Shown here one piece after another: positions 1 to 8,259 of a DNA stretch of 64,000 bases. Position 1 is the stretch's first letter; each line of letters starts with the position of its first letter. The DNA comes from Hyphobacterium sp. SN044 (GTDB taxonomy: Bacteria; Pseudomonadota; Alphaproteobacteria; Caulobacterales; Maricaulaceae). The stretch covers positions 1-64,000 of the forward strand of contig NZ_JAKKUV010000002.1 in assembly GCF_021864465.1 (NCBI RefSeq), written 5' to 3'. Below the pieces are notes generated by a model. The model did no database searches. It saw nothing but the letters and a program-made list of their open reading frames with translations, and was not told where the DNA came from. The position numbers and the translations under genes were made by a program.

Positions 1-118
1 TCGCCGGGGTCGTGCGCGCATTCGCGTGAAGCCGGACCTGCATCACCCAGCCCTCCGTCTCAACGCAACATAGGCTAGCCCAGCAACGATCGCTGGGGAA
101 TCAAAACAATCGTCCGAA

Positions 119-235
119 ACGAAACACGGAAGCCGGGGTCCAGATTGGCCGTTGGACTGGATTCCGGCTTTCGCCGGAATAACGGATTGAGCGCGCTGGC
201 TATGCCCCGGATTGAATCCGGGGCAAAAAGGGGCG
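119..235. repeat. Intergenic palindromic repeat (family B-like) upstream of first gene
   Basis: Three palindromic pieces are visible: a left arm around 127-143, a perfect hairpin attccggc-ttt-cgccggaat-like at 161-180, and a second hairpin tgccccgg/ccggggca at 213-235 followed by four A residues. In translation this element gives the VIPAKAGIQ-like peptide typical of dispersed bacterial intergenic repeats, so I treat it as DNA-level repeat and not as coding. Related hairpins occur at 22696-22797, 29062-29130 and 31096-31184. Bases 1-118 contain no gene or signal that I can support. Confidence 0.7.
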
Positions 236-248
236 GGGAGGGGATCGC

Positions 249-668
249 ATGACACCCTATGAAGCTGCATCGCTGTTCGTGGCGTTCGCCGAAGCCGCGC
301 AGACCGGGTTCGCGAACTATATCGCCATCCTGTCGGGCATGCTGGCGGCGAGCTGGTTCTTCGCCCACCGGCTGACGCGGCTGATGGCGGCGATCCTGAT
401 CTTCATCTTCACGGTCGCGGCGGCTGGCTTCGGCAACGAGGTCTTCTCGATCTATTCGGACCTTGCGCGGCTCGGGACGTATCTTCACGGGATCGGCCAG
501 GCGCCGGAAGCCGGGCTGGGTTGGCTCGGGCCGGTACGCGGCCCGGCCGGGTCGATGGCACCGATCCCCTATGTTGTCCTGAGCCTGTGTCTGATGGGCT
601 ATGTCGCAGCGCTGTGGTTCTTCTTCCACGTGCGCAAGATACGGCGCGAGGACGTGGCGGACGCCTAG
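249..668 (+). CDS. Hypothetical small integral membrane protein
   Basis: This encodes 139 residues with three probable membrane helices (about residues 22-42, 44-65 and 103-126) and a short basic cytoplasmic tail (VRKIRRED). A strong purine-rich ribosome-binding site (ggggaggggatc) sits directly before the ATG. I recognise no family and propose no function. The gene is convergent with the desaturase gene, and the two stop codons overlap in the palindrome ctag at 665-668. The start is well supported by the Shine-Dalgarno sequence and by the repeat-filled region upstream. Confidence 0.75.
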   Translation: MTPYEAASLFVAFAEAAQTGFANYIAILSGMLAASWFFAHRLTRLMAAILIFIFTVAAAGFGNEVFSIYSDLARLGTYLHGIGQAPEAGLGWLGPVRGPAGSMAPIPYVVLSLCLMGYVAALWFFFHVRKIRREDVADA

Positions 669-1543
669 GCCCGCACCGCTTTCCGGATCACCGCCGCATA
701 GCCGGGGCTGATGCAGTCATAGCCCTCGTAATAGCCGCGCTCGCGAAGCAGGCGGTGAAGGCGGGGCAGGTGATAGGGCGGCACCGCCGCGAACATGTGG
801 TGTTCGAGGTGGTAGTGGACGTGGTTCGGCGCGACGAGCAGGCGTTCGAGCCAGCCCGCCCGCGTCGTATGCGTGTTGCGCCGGGGTTCGGGATCGTAGC
901 GGTCCATGGCGACGCCATGCTCGCCGATATTCCTGAGGCGGATGATCGCCGGATAGACGAAGAGGCGCGCCACCCACCACAGGGCAATCGCCCAGGGCGC
1001 CTGCGCGGCGACCAGCGCGGCGAGCAGGACGAGCTGGAAGACGATGGGCGGGATGCGGCGTTCCCAGTCCGACTTCGTCCACAGGAAGATCAATTCCTTC
1101 ACACCGGTCTGGCCGGTGAAATCGCGGATGAATTTGCGCCGCAGGCTGTCCTTCGTGACCGGATAGTCTTTCACAAGGCCCTGGTCCGGGTCCTTGTCCG
1201 TGCCGGCGTATTTGTGGTGGTCGAGATGATAGGGGCGGTAATCGCGCAGCGGAACGCCGACGGCCGCGCCGCCGAGCCAGTTGCCGACGAAATCGTTGAT
1301 CCAGGGCGTGCGGAACATCGCCCGATGGGCGCAGTCATGCATCACGATGGCCAGCGCCAGCTGGCGCCCCGCGAGGATGAAGACGCTGACGGGCGAGAAC
1401 CACGGGTTCCAGATCGCCAACGCGAAGGCGGCGGCAATCAGCGCGTAATCCCCCGCGAGCATCAGCGCGCCGCGCCAGTTCTCGGCCTTCGACAGGGCAC
1501 GCAATTCCTCGCGGCTGATGGCGTCCGACAGCTTCATCGTCAT
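665..1543 (-). CDS. Fatty acid desaturase family membrane di-iron enzyme
   Basis: The 292-residue product carries the three histidine boxes of membrane desaturases and hydroxylases: HDCAH at 69-73, HLDHH at 106-110 and HYHLEHH at 243-249. An additional GEH lies near 207-209, and hydrophobic segments flank the boxes. In this superfamily eight or more histidines coordinate a di-iron centre that oxidises acyl chains, or in some subfamilies carotenoids, using O2 and an electron donor in the inner membrane. The substrate cannot be read from sequence, so fatty-acyl desaturation is the family default and a carotenoid-modifying role remains possible. A second in-frame ATG lies two codons downstream of the chosen start. 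The gene stands alone, with no obvious electron-transfer partner nearby. Confidence 0.85.
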   Translation of the reverse strand: MTMKLSDAISREELRALSKAENWRGALMLAGDYALIAAAFALAIWNPWFSPVSVFILAGRQLALAIVMHDCAHRAMFRTPWINDFVGNWLGGAAVGVPLRDYRPYHLDHHKYAGTDKDPDQGLVKDYPVTKDSLRRKFIRDFTGQTGVKELIFLWTKSDWERRIPPIVFQLVLLAALVAAQAPWAIALWWVARLFVYPAIIRLRNIGEHGVAMDRYDPEPRRNTHTTRAGWLERLLVAPNHVHYHLEHHMFAAVPPYHLPRLHRLLRERGYYEGYDCISPGYAAVIRKAVRA

Positions 1544-1586
1544 GGACGCGAATCTAGCATGGGGCGGCGCGTTGCCAAACCGGCTT

Positions 1587-1699
1587 CCCCCTCACCCTGA
1601 CGCGCGCCTCCTTCGGAGCCGCACGTCTTTCCCTCTCCCTCAAGGGAGAGGGAGGGGACCCGGCCTGAACCGAAGGCGAAGGTTGGGGAGGGTGAGGGG
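1587..1699. repeat. Palindromic intergenic repeat, family A
   Basis: The element is bounded by inverted ends cccctcaccct (1587-1597) and agggtgagggg (1689-1699). It contains an internal hairpin ccctctccct/agggagaggg at 1631-1652. It fills the divergent space between the desaturase and YVTN genes. Other copies or half-copies are at 2754-2897, 28934-29030, 31021-31344 and 53680-53767. Confidence 0.8.
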
Positions 1700-1774
1700 T
1701 ACCTTTCGCCGATTTCACTCCAAAGTCCGCAGCGCCGCGCTATCTTCCCTGGAAACACGCTGGGAGGCTCTGCC

Positions 1775-2737
1775 ATGAAAACACTTCTGACCGGACTGTC
1801 CGCGGCCGCACTGATTGCGGGGGCGGCGCTGGCCGATGATCTCTTGCTGGTCGTCAACAAGGGCGACGACACGCTGGCGCTGGTCGATGCCGAGACACTC
1901 GAGGTCACCGCGACCGTTCCAACGGGTGACAATCCGCACGAAGTCTATCCCTCGCCGGACGGGGCGCTCGCCTATGTCTCCGACTATGGCGGGGCGCAGG
2001 GCACGACGGTAACGGTCGTCGATCTGGCCACGGCCAGTGCGACCGCCACATGGGATATCGCACCCAATCGCGGGCCCCACGGCATCTGGGTGTCGGGCGA
2101 CGGGGCGCTCGTCTGGGTGACGACCGAAACCAGCGGCACGGTCACCGAGATCGACGCGGCGACGGGCGAGATTACCAATGTCTGGGAGACCGGGCAGGCG
2201 GTCAGCCACCAGCTGGTCCCGACGCCGGACGGGGAAAAGCTCTACATCGCAAACATCGGTTCGGGTTCGGTCACCGTGATCACACGCGCGACCGGCGAGG
2301 TCGTTTCCATCCCGACCGGAGCGGGCGCGGAAGGCATCGACGTCTCGCCGGACGGGTCGGAAGTGTGGGTCACGAACCGTTCCGCGGACACGGTTTCCAT
2401 CGTCGATGTGGCCACCGACACGGTGACGGCGACCATTCCTTCGGGCGGCGTCTTCCCGATCCGCGCGCGGTTCGCGCCGGACGGTTCGGAGGTCTGGATA
2501 TCCAACGCGCAATCCGGTTCCGTCGCGGTGATCGACGCCGAGACGCATGAGGTGCTGGCGACGGTCGATACCGGCGCGGTGCCGATCGGGCTGCTGATGG
2601 ATCCGGAGGGCGATCGCGTCTTCGTGGCCAACACGCAGGACGATTTCGTTACGGTGATCGACCGCGAAACCCGCGAAGTGACCGGACGCGTGGAGACCGG
2701 CGACGAACCCGACGGGCTCGCTTGGGTGACGCGCTAG
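1775..2737 (+). CDS. Secreted seven-bladed YVTN beta-propeller repeat protein
   Basis: The 320-residue product has a cleavable signal peptide (hydrophobic stretch ending in ALA-D near residue 21). Seven repeats of about 42 residues follow, each with the pattern V(W/Y)V(S/T/A)N...V.VID..T..V..TV.TG..P....SPDG, seen for example at YVSDYGG, LYIANIGSG, WVTNRSAD, WISNAQSG and VFVANTQDD. Seven repeats would close a single propeller domain. Family members (YVTN/40-residue repeats) are periplasmic or surface proteins, and some accompany quinohemoprotein enzymes. No such enzyme or haem motif is nearby, so the role here is unknown. The gene starts after a family A repeat and ends just before another. 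Confidence 0.85.
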   Translation: MKTLLTGLSAAALIAGAALADDLLLVVNKGDDTLALVDAETLEVTATVPTGDNPHEVYPSPDGALAYVSDYGGAQGTTVTVVDLATASATATWDIAPNRGPHGIWVSGDGALVWVTTETSGTVTEIDAATGEITNVWETGQAVSHQLVPTPDGEKLYIANIGSGSVTVITRATGEVVSIPTGAGAEGIDVSPDGSEVWVTNRSADTVSIVDVATDTVTATIPSGGVFPIRARFAPDGSEVWISNAQSGSVAVIDAETHEVLATVDTGAVPIGLLMDPEGDRVFVANTQDDFVTVIDRETREVTGRVETGDEPDGLAWVTR

Positions 2738-2753
2738 CTGGATTGCATTTATT

Positions 2754-2897
2754 GCCCTCCCCCTTGAGGGGAGGGCCGGGAGGCTGCGCGTCAGCCAGCC
2801 GACCGGGGTGGGGGTGTCTTGCAGGTACGCTCACCCCACCCCGCTCCCGTCCTTCTTACGAAGGCCGCTCGCGTCCCTCCCCTTCAAGGGGAGGGGA
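2754..2897. repeat. Composite family A repeat, intact left and right halves
   Basis: The left half (2754-2815) has an inner ccctccccc/ggggaggg hairpin and ends in accggggtgggggt. The right half (2832-2895) begins caccccacccc and carries its own ccctccccttcaaggggaggg hairpin. The ends ggggtggggg and caccccacccc are mutually inverted, so the whole unit can fold into one long structure. The left half matches 31021-31082 with a single mismatch over 62 bases. The element lies between two convergent genes and may also end transcription. Confidence 0.8.
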
Positions 2898-2909
2898 ATC
2901 CGATCGGGT

Positions 2910-3758
2910 TCAGATTTTCCGTTTCGGCATGGCGCGCCCCTCGATTACGCCGGCGAGCGCGGCCCAGACGGGCAGGGTGGCGAAAAGCTGGGGCGGACCG
3001 CCGAACAGGCTGGCAATCGCGCCGGCGAGCGCGAGCGCCATGCCGGCCTGAATGCGGCGCTTCTGCAGCTTTTCCTCCAGCCGCACATCGCAGCAGGAGT
3101 GCGGCTCAGGCGTTGTGAAGATCATCAGGAGGAAGAGCCCGCCAACGACGGTCGCGGCTACCAGCCAGCCGCGCTCGATCAGCACGGCATTCTCCGGATG
3201 CGGCGCACCGTTCATGGCCATGGCGTAGAGCCCGGCGATGAAGGCGACGCCCGCGGCCATCAGATTGTTGCCCTGGGTCTGGTCGAACACGGTGTCGATC
3301 GTCAGGGCGGCGGCGATCAGGAAGCAGGTCCACCACGGCGCGCCGAGGATGGCCAGCCCGGCGGCGAACAGCCCCATCATGATCAGGTCGACCAGTTTCA
3401 GCGGGTTGCCAACCGTCCGGTTGACGATGCGGACCGCGAACAGCACTGCCGCGATATTGAGGATCGAGGTGTTGTAGCCCAGCGCGACCGCGACGAGGGC
3501 GAGCGCCATGGCGACGAAGGCGGACTGGTTGATATCCGGGTCGAGTTCGCGGCCAAGTGCCCAGGCCAGGAAGGCGACGAACATCGCCTCGATCGCGAGC
3601 AGCACCGTGTCGCCGATGCCCATGATGTTGGTCAGGTAGAGATAGATGGCGACGGCAATGCCGCCGAGCGGTGCCAGGATGATGACCGCCAGATTCGTCC
3701 GGAATTTCGGATCGAGCGGCCGCGCCAGCGACGAATAGCTGTAAACCTTGTGCGTCAT
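2910..3758 (-). CDS. Hypothetical multi-pass membrane protein
   Basis: About 282 residues with eight to nine predicted membrane helices and few charges, apart from a cytoplasmic-looking loop near residues 225-245 that contains two adjacent cysteines (HSCCD). The last residues (MPKRKI) are basic. Three ATGs occur at the start (3773, 3761, 3758). I chose 3758 because the agggac purine tract then sits at normal spacing. I recognise no named family; the layout resembles small permease-like or integral membrane proteins of unknown function. It faces the YVTN gene convergently across the composite repeat. Confidence 0.7.
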   Translation of the reverse strand: MTHKVYSYSSLARPLDPKFRTNLAVIILAPLGGIAVAIYLYLTNIMGIGDTVLLAIEAMFVAFLAWALGRELDPDINQSAFVAMALALVAVALGYNTSILNIAAVLFAVRIVNRTVGNPLKLVDLIMMGLFAAGLAILGAPWWTCFLIAAALTIDTVFDQTQGNNLMAAGVAFIAGLYAMAMNGAPHPENAVLIERGWLVAATVVGGLFLLMIFTTPEPHSCCDVRLEEKLQKRRIQAGMALALAGAIASLFGGPPQLFATLPVWAALAGVIEGRAMPKRKI

Positions 3759-3832
3759 CATTGTCCCTCGCATGCCTCGGCACCCAAACTAACCCTGTTC
3801 GGCGCGGAGAAAAGTCCGGCTAGTGTGAAGCC

Positions 3833-4306
3833 ATGATCGAGTCGGATGCCGTCCAGTTGATGCCGCCGCTCGCCGTGGCCACGGGAATGATCGCGGGCAC
3901 GGTGGTTATCCACATGATCGGGCTCATTGTTCTGATGGCCCTGCTACAGTCGCGGTCGCACAATCTGAAGCCGATGCAGAATGCGCTCCGGCAGGGCATT
4001 TTCATCGTGCTGGTGGTGCTGGGTCTGGTCGTGATCCATGCAGTCGAGATCTGGCTATACGCACTGGTCTATCGCGCGCTGGGCGAGTTTCCGACCCTCG
4101 AAGCGGCGCTGTATTTCTCGACTTCGAGCTTCACAACGGTCGGCTATGGCGACGTCGTGCTGGACGAACGCTGGCGGCTGGTCGGAGCGATCGAAGGGTT
4201 CAATGGTCTGTTGCTGATCGGCTGGTCGACTGCCTTCCTGGTGTCGGTGATCGGCAAGCTGCGCGCGGCCGAACTGGCGTGGCTCGACCGCATGCGCGAC
4301 AGCTGA
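3833..4306 (+). CDS. Two-TM potassium channel-like protein (Ion_trans_2 family)
   Basis: The 157-residue product has an N-terminal membrane helix (about 18-37), a second near 54-80, then a re-entrant pore helix with the K+ selectivity filter TVGYGD at 102-107, and a final helix near 120-143. The filter is canonical, so K+ selectivity is likely if the protein tetramerises. There is no RCK/TrkA-type regulatory domain. Proteins of this kind are common in alphaproteobacteria as short ion-channel family members. The gene stands alone 77 bases before pccA on the same strand. Confidence 0.8.
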   Translation: MIESDAVQLMPPLAVATGMIAGTVVIHMIGLIVLMALLQSRSHNLKPMQNALRQGIFIVLVVLGLVVIHAVEIWLYALVYRALGEFPTLEAALYFSTSSFTTVGYGDVVLDERWRLVGAIEGFNGLLLIGWSTAFLVSVIGKLRAAELAWLDRMRDS

Positions 4307-4383
4307 GACGCGTTCACACCTTGCCGCTGCGTCGCCGGGCGGGCTAAACCGGCATTTCGAATTGGGGCTCCCGAAGGGCTGGA

Positions 4384-6408
4384 ATGTTCAAGAAAATCCT
4401 GATCGCCAATCGCGGCGAGATTGCCGTCCGCGTCATCAAGACCTGCCGCCGCATGGGTATCCAGACGGTCGCCGTCTATTCCGAGGCCGATGCCGATTCC
4501 AAGGCCGTCGACATGGCGGACGAGGCGGTGTTCATCGGACCGCCGGCGCCGGGCGAAAGTTATCTGCAGATCGACAAGATCATCCAGGCCGCGAAGGATA
4601 CCGGGGCGGAAGCGGTGCATCCCGGGTTCGGCTTCCTGTCGGAGAACCCGAAATTCCCCGCTGCGCTGGAAGAAGCGGGAATCGTCTTCATCGGGCCTAA
4701 TGTTCGTGCCATCGAGGCGATGGGCGACAAGATCACCTCCAAGAAGTTCGCCGCGGAGGCGGGCGTTTCCACCGTGCCGGGCCATATGGGCCTGATCGAG
4801 GACGCGGACGAGGCAGTGAAGATCGCTGCGGAGATCGGTTTCCCGGTGATGATCAAGGCGTCGGCCGGCGGGGGCGGCAAGGGCATGCGCATCGCCTGGG
4901 ACGAGGCGGAAGCGCGCGACGGCTTCAAGTCGGCCCGGTCCGAGGCGAAATCGAGCTTCGGCGACGAGCGCATCTTCATCGAGAAATTCGTGGTGCGGCC
5001 GCGCCATATCGAGATCCAGGTGCTGGGCGACAAGCACGGCAATGTCATCCACCTGAACGAGCGGGAATGTTCGGTTCAGCGCCGGAACCAGAAAGTGCTG
5101 GAAGAGGCGCCGTCGCCCTTCCTCGACAAGTCGACGCGCGAGGCGATGGGGGCGCAGGCCGTCGCACTGTCCAAGGCGGTGGACTATGACAGTGCCGGCA
5201 CGGTCGAATTCATCGTCGACGCGGACCGCAATTTCTACTTCCTCGAGATGAATACCCGCCTGCAGGTGGAGCACCCGGTCACCGAACTGACCGTCGGGCT
5301 CGACCTCGTGGAGCAGATGATCCGCGTGGCCTATGGCGAAGAGCTGAAAATTCGCCAGAAGGACGTGAAGATCAATGGCTGGGCGGTCGAGGCGCGCCTC
5401 TATGCCGAGGATCCCTATCGCGGCTTCCTGCCCTCGATCGGGCGTCTGAAGCGCTACAAGGAACCGGCCGAAGGCAAGCTGGGCGACGGCACGCTGCGGA
5501 TCGATTCCGGGGTGCGCGAGGGCGACGAGATCTCGATGTTCTACGACCCGATGATCGCCAAGGTGATCGGTCACGGCGATACGCGGGAAGCGGCGATCGA
5601 CACGCTGCTGGCCGGTCTCGACCGCTATCATGTCGAGGGCGTGACCGCGAACGCACCTTTCCTGGCCGCCTGCCTCGGCGAGAAGGACTTCCGCCGCGGC
5701 GACATCCATACCGGCTATATCGAGGAGCATTTCCCGGAAGGTTTCCATGGCACGGCGCCGACCGAGGATCAGTTGCGCTATCTGACGGCGGCGGCGGCCT
5801 TCATCCATACGGTGAACATCCGCCGCGCGGCGCAGACCAGCGGCCGCATCACACCGCCGCCGGTTGCCCACGCGCAGGAGTGGGACGTGCTGCTCGACGG
5901 CCGGCGGATTCCGGTCGAGATCGACCTGCCGGATGCGGCGATCGGCGGCGGCGGCGAAGCCACGCTGTGGATGCCCGAACTGGTGGGCGAACCCGTCACG
6001 CTGAAGTCGGCCTGGCGGCCGGGCACGCATCTGTTCGAAGGACAACTCGGCGACGAACGCTTCGCGGTCTCGTTCTCCGATCGGACAGAGGGCTATTGGC
6101 TGCGCCATCGCGGCTTCACCTGCGTCGCCATCGTATGCACGCACACGTCCGCGGACCTGCATGCCCTGCTGCCCGAAAAGGAGCTCGGCGCGTCGGCGAA
6201 GATGGTGGAAAGCCCGATGCCGGGTCTCGTCGTGTCGATCGATGTCGAGGTCGGCCAGGAGGTGAAGGCCGGCGAACCGCTGATGGTGATCGAGGCGATG
6301 AAGATGGAAAACGTCCTGCGCGCCGAAATCGACGGCACGATCAAGACGCTTCACGCCAAGCCCGGACAGTCGGTCGCGGCCGACGAATTGCTGGCCGAGT
6401 TCGAATAG
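4384..6408 (+). CDS. pccA: Propionyl-CoA carboxylase biotin-containing alpha subunit
   Basis: The 674-residue product has the N-terminal biotin carboxylase core (MFKKILIANRGEIAVRV start, ATP-grasp glycine loop GGGGKGMR near 161-168, and the FLEMNTRLQVEHPVTE active-site region). A middle BT-type interaction domain of about 500-590 follows, then a C-terminal biotinyl domain with EAMKMEN, in which K640 is the biotin acceptor. Overall wording (for example PHI.Q..ECS.QRRNQK and EDPYRGFLPSIGRL) matches alphaproteobacterial PccA and not the methylcrotonyl enzyme, which is encoded separately at 26932. It carboxylates biotin with ATP and bicarbonate for propionyl-CoA to methylmalonyl-CoA conversion. 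No beta subunit or methylmalonyl-CoA mutase lies in this window. Confidence 0.9.
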   Translation: MFKKILIANRGEIAVRVIKTCRRMGIQTVAVYSEADADSKAVDMADEAVFIGPPAPGESYLQIDKIIQAAKDTGAEAVHPGFGFLSENPKFPAALEEAGIVFIGPNVRAIEAMGDKITSKKFAAEAGVSTVPGHMGLIEDADEAVKIAAEIGFPVMIKASAGGGGKGMRIAWDEAEARDGFKSARSEAKSSFGDERIFIEKFVVRPRHIEIQVLGDKHGNVIHLNERECSVQRRNQKVLEEAPSPFLDKSTREAMGAQAVALSKAVDYDSAGTVEFIVDADRNFYFLEMNTRLQVEHPVTELTVGLDLVEQMIRVAYGEELKIRQKDVKINGWAVEARLYAEDPYRGFLPSIGRLKRYKEPAEGKLGDGTLRIDSGVREGDEISMFYDPMIAKVIGHGDTREAAIDTLLAGLDRYHVEGVTANAPFLAACLGEKDFRRGDIHTGYIEEHFPEGFHGTAPTEDQLRYLTAAAAFIHTVNIRRAAQTSGRITPPPVAHAQEWDVLLDGRRIPVEIDLPDAAIGGGGEATLWMPELVGEPVTLKSAWRPGTHLFEGQLGDERFAVSFSDRTEGYWLRHRGFTCVAIVCTHTSADLHALLPEKELGASAKMVESPMPGLVVSIDVEVGQEVKAGEPLMVIEAMKMENVLRAEIDGTIKTLHAKPGQSVAADELLAEFE

Positions 6409-6497
6409 GGGGGGATCGCGTCCCGGCGTTTTCCCGCTTGGCCTGCCGCCGTGCTGCGCTAGCTTCCGGCGCTGGATAACCCACCTGGGAGGGACAC

Positions 6498-7019
6498 ATG
6501 AATCCTGTTGCCTGGTTTGTTCCCGGCGTTCGCGCCAATGGCGGAACCTATTTTATCGGACTGCTTGTCTGGCTGGTCATCCACGCGGGCATTGCCGCGG
6601 CGATGCTCTACGCCGATCTGCCGCTGCCCGACATGTCGGGCATCATCAGCCTGGTGCTCGTGACCCTGTTCACGGCCTTCGTCCATATCAACCGGCTCAA
6701 CGATGCCGGCCGGGGCTGGGCGATGATGCTGTTGCCGGTGCTGATCTCGATCGTCATCTATTTCCTCGCCGCGGTCATCATGAGCATGATCATCGGTGTC
6801 CAGATGATGGGCGAGTACGCCGCCCAGAATGGTACGGACATGATGACGGTGGCGCAGGACCCGGCGCTGACCGAGGAATTCCAGACCTGGCTGACCGAAG
6901 ACGAGACCCGGGCCATGGCCGTCGCGGTGCCAGTGACCTGGGTGGCCTTCGCCGGCTACTGGGCCATCCAGCTGATCTTCGGCCTGTGGTTCCGCGGCAT
7001 GCAGAGCCGCGAAGCCTGA
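6498..7019 (+). CDS. DUF805-like membrane protein (first of three)
   Basis: 173 residues with four probable membrane helices (about 20-38, 48-66, 76-98 and 143-163). The motif INRLNDAGRGW near residues 65-75 is a variant of the R.HD.G....W signature of DUF805 inner-membrane proteins. The start has a strong Shine-Dalgarno sequence (gggagggac). It is the most divergent of three consecutive related genes (next at 7117 and 7664) and carries an extra hydrophilic loop around 105-138. Function is unknown; DUF805 proteins are uncharacterised inner-membrane proteins. Confidence 0.7.
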   Translation: MNPVAWFVPGVRANGGTYFIGLLVWLVIHAGIAAAMLYADLPLPDMSGIISLVLVTLFTAFVHINRLNDAGRGWAMMLLPVLISIVIYFLAAVIMSMIIGVQMMGEYAAQNGTDMMTVAQDPALTEEFQTWLTEDETRAMAVAVPVTWVAFAGYWAIQLIFGLWFRGMQSREA

Positions 7020-7116
7020 TTTACCTTCAGGTCCGAATTCGCCCCTGCGGCGATTGACTCGATGCAGATTCGCCCTCCACGGTGGTTCCCTAGGGAATTA
7101 CCGGAGGGCGTTTCTC

Positions 7117-7629
7117 ATGGATCAGGCAAAAGTTCAGGGGCTTCAGGATCTGCTGCTCAAGTTCGAAGGCAGGATCGGTCCGAATTCATTATGGCAGGGT
7201 GCCATCGTCATTCTGGCGATAGCGATCGTTCTGCAGGTGCTCAGCGCCCTTCTGGGCTTTCTCGGGCTGATCTTCAGCCTGCTGGGTCTGGCCCTGCTTT
7301 ATCCGCTCTTTTGTATCTACGCGAAGCGGTTCCACGATGCGGGCAAGCCCGCCATCTGGACCCTCGCCGTGCTGGCGGGGATCTGGGTGGGTGCCCTCGT
7401 TCTCGGCATGCTTCTCGCGCCGCTCTACATGGGCAGCGCCATCACTGCGGCGCAGACGGGCAATATGGGCTCATTCGCCCTTCAGGCGATGATCGTGAAT
7501 GTTCTCGTTGCAATCGTTCTTCATCTCGGCGCGGCATTCGCCGTCAATCGCTTCCTCAAGGCCGATCCCGGGCCGAACGCCTATGGTGAACCGGTCGCGG
7601 ACGCAGCCTCGCCCAATCCGCTGGCCTGA
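7117..7629 (+). CDS. DUF805 family membrane protein (second of three)
   Basis: The 170-residue product opens with a short helical lead and the FEGRIGPNSLWQG segment that corresponds to the GR..R..FW start of DUF805. The family motif YAKRFHDAGKPAIWTL follows near 65-80, with four membrane helices and a short soluble tail. The ATG at 7117 is preferred over an upstream alternative because ggagggcg precedes it directly. A long palindrome-like leader (cctccacggtggttccctaggga) lies upstream at about 7073-7096. Function is unknown. Confidence 0.8.
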   Translation: MDQAKVQGLQDLLLKFEGRIGPNSLWQGAIVILAIAIVLQVLSALLGFLGLIFSLLGLALLYPLFCIYAKRFHDAGKPAIWTLAVLAGIWVGALVLGMLLAPLYMGSAITAAQTGNMGSFALQAMIVNVLVAIVLHLGAAFAVNRFLKADPGPNAYGEPVADAASPNPLA

Positions 7630-7663
7630 TCGCCGGCGCCCAATCTTCTGACAGGGGGAAAGA

Positions 7664-8209
7664 ATGAATATCGGAAACGTACTCTTCAGCCCGAACGGGC
7701 GTATCGGCCAGCAAAGCTTCTGGATCGGCGTTCTCATCATCATCGGCGCAAACGTGCTTCTGACCTGGATCCCACTTCTCGGTTTCCTCGTCTGGCTCGG
7801 CCTCTGGTATGTGGGCTTCTGCGTCTACGGCAAGCGCTTGCACGACATCGGGAAATCGATGTGGATTCACGCGCTTGTCGTGCTGGTCAGCTTCGTGATC
7901 TCGATCATTGCCGGCGTCATGGTCGGCGGTTCGATCTTCGCCATGGCCATGAGCGGAAACGGTGAACCGGATCCCGCCGCCATCATGTCGATGATGGGCA
8001 GCATGGCCGGTGTGTTCATTATCCCGACGCTCTTGTGGCTGGGCTACACGATCTGGCTGGGCGTTGCCTCCGGCACGGTCGGCGACAATCGCTACGGCGC
8101 GCCCGAGGGCACTGCACCCCAGGCAGCTGCGCCCGCAGCAGCTCCGCCCGCTTCGAATCCGACGGTTACACCAGCCTCGGACAACAATCCGCCACCCCCG
8201 TCCGCCTGA
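7664..8209 (+). CDS. DUF805 family membrane protein with Pro/Ala-rich tail (third of three)
   Basis: 181 residues. The N-terminal segment NGRIGQQSFWIGVLII and motif YGKRLHDIGKSMWIHA (about 58-73) are textbook DUF805, followed by two further membrane helices. The last 35 residues are alanine, proline and asparagine rich and probably disordered. A Shine-Dalgarno sequence (agggggaaag) precedes the ATG. It is 34 bases after the preceding DUF805 gene and is followed by a strong terminator, so the two or three DUF805 genes probably form one transcript. Function is unknown. Confidence 0.82.
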   Translation: MNIGNVLFSPNGRIGQQSFWIGVLIIIGANVLLTWIPLLGFLVWLGLWYVGFCVYGKRLHDIGKSMWIHALVVLVSFVISIIAGVMVGGSIFAMAMSGNGEPDPAAIMSMMGSMAGVFIIPTLLWLGYTIWLGVASGTVGDNRYGAPEGTAPQAAAPAAAPPASNPTVTPASDNNPPPPSA

Positions 8210-8230
8210 CGGTCCGGCACGTCTCACTGG

Positions 8231-8259
8231 AAAGGCCCGGCCACCCAGCCGGGCCTTTT
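8231..8259. terminator. Bidirectional intrinsic terminator between DUF805 gene and lipB
   Basis: An 11-bp GC-rich stem aaaggcccggc/gccgggccttt with a short loop is followed by a T run on the plus strand and an A-rich arm that serves the minus strand. It lies exactly between the convergent stops of the third DUF805 gene and lipB. Confidence 0.85.

Noticed and set aside
43-270. Minus-strand frame containing the VIPAKAGIQ peptide
   Set aside because: This is the translation of a palindromic intergenic repeat and not a gene.
4144-6354. Long open frame (736 codons) on the minus strand opposite pccA
   Set aside because: High GC at third positions produces long antisense open frames opposite real genes. 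No domain is recognisable, while the plus frame is a full PccA.
7117-8209. One DUF805 gene broken by frameshift
   Set aside because: Each of the three genes has its own start, ribosome-binding site and complete domain.
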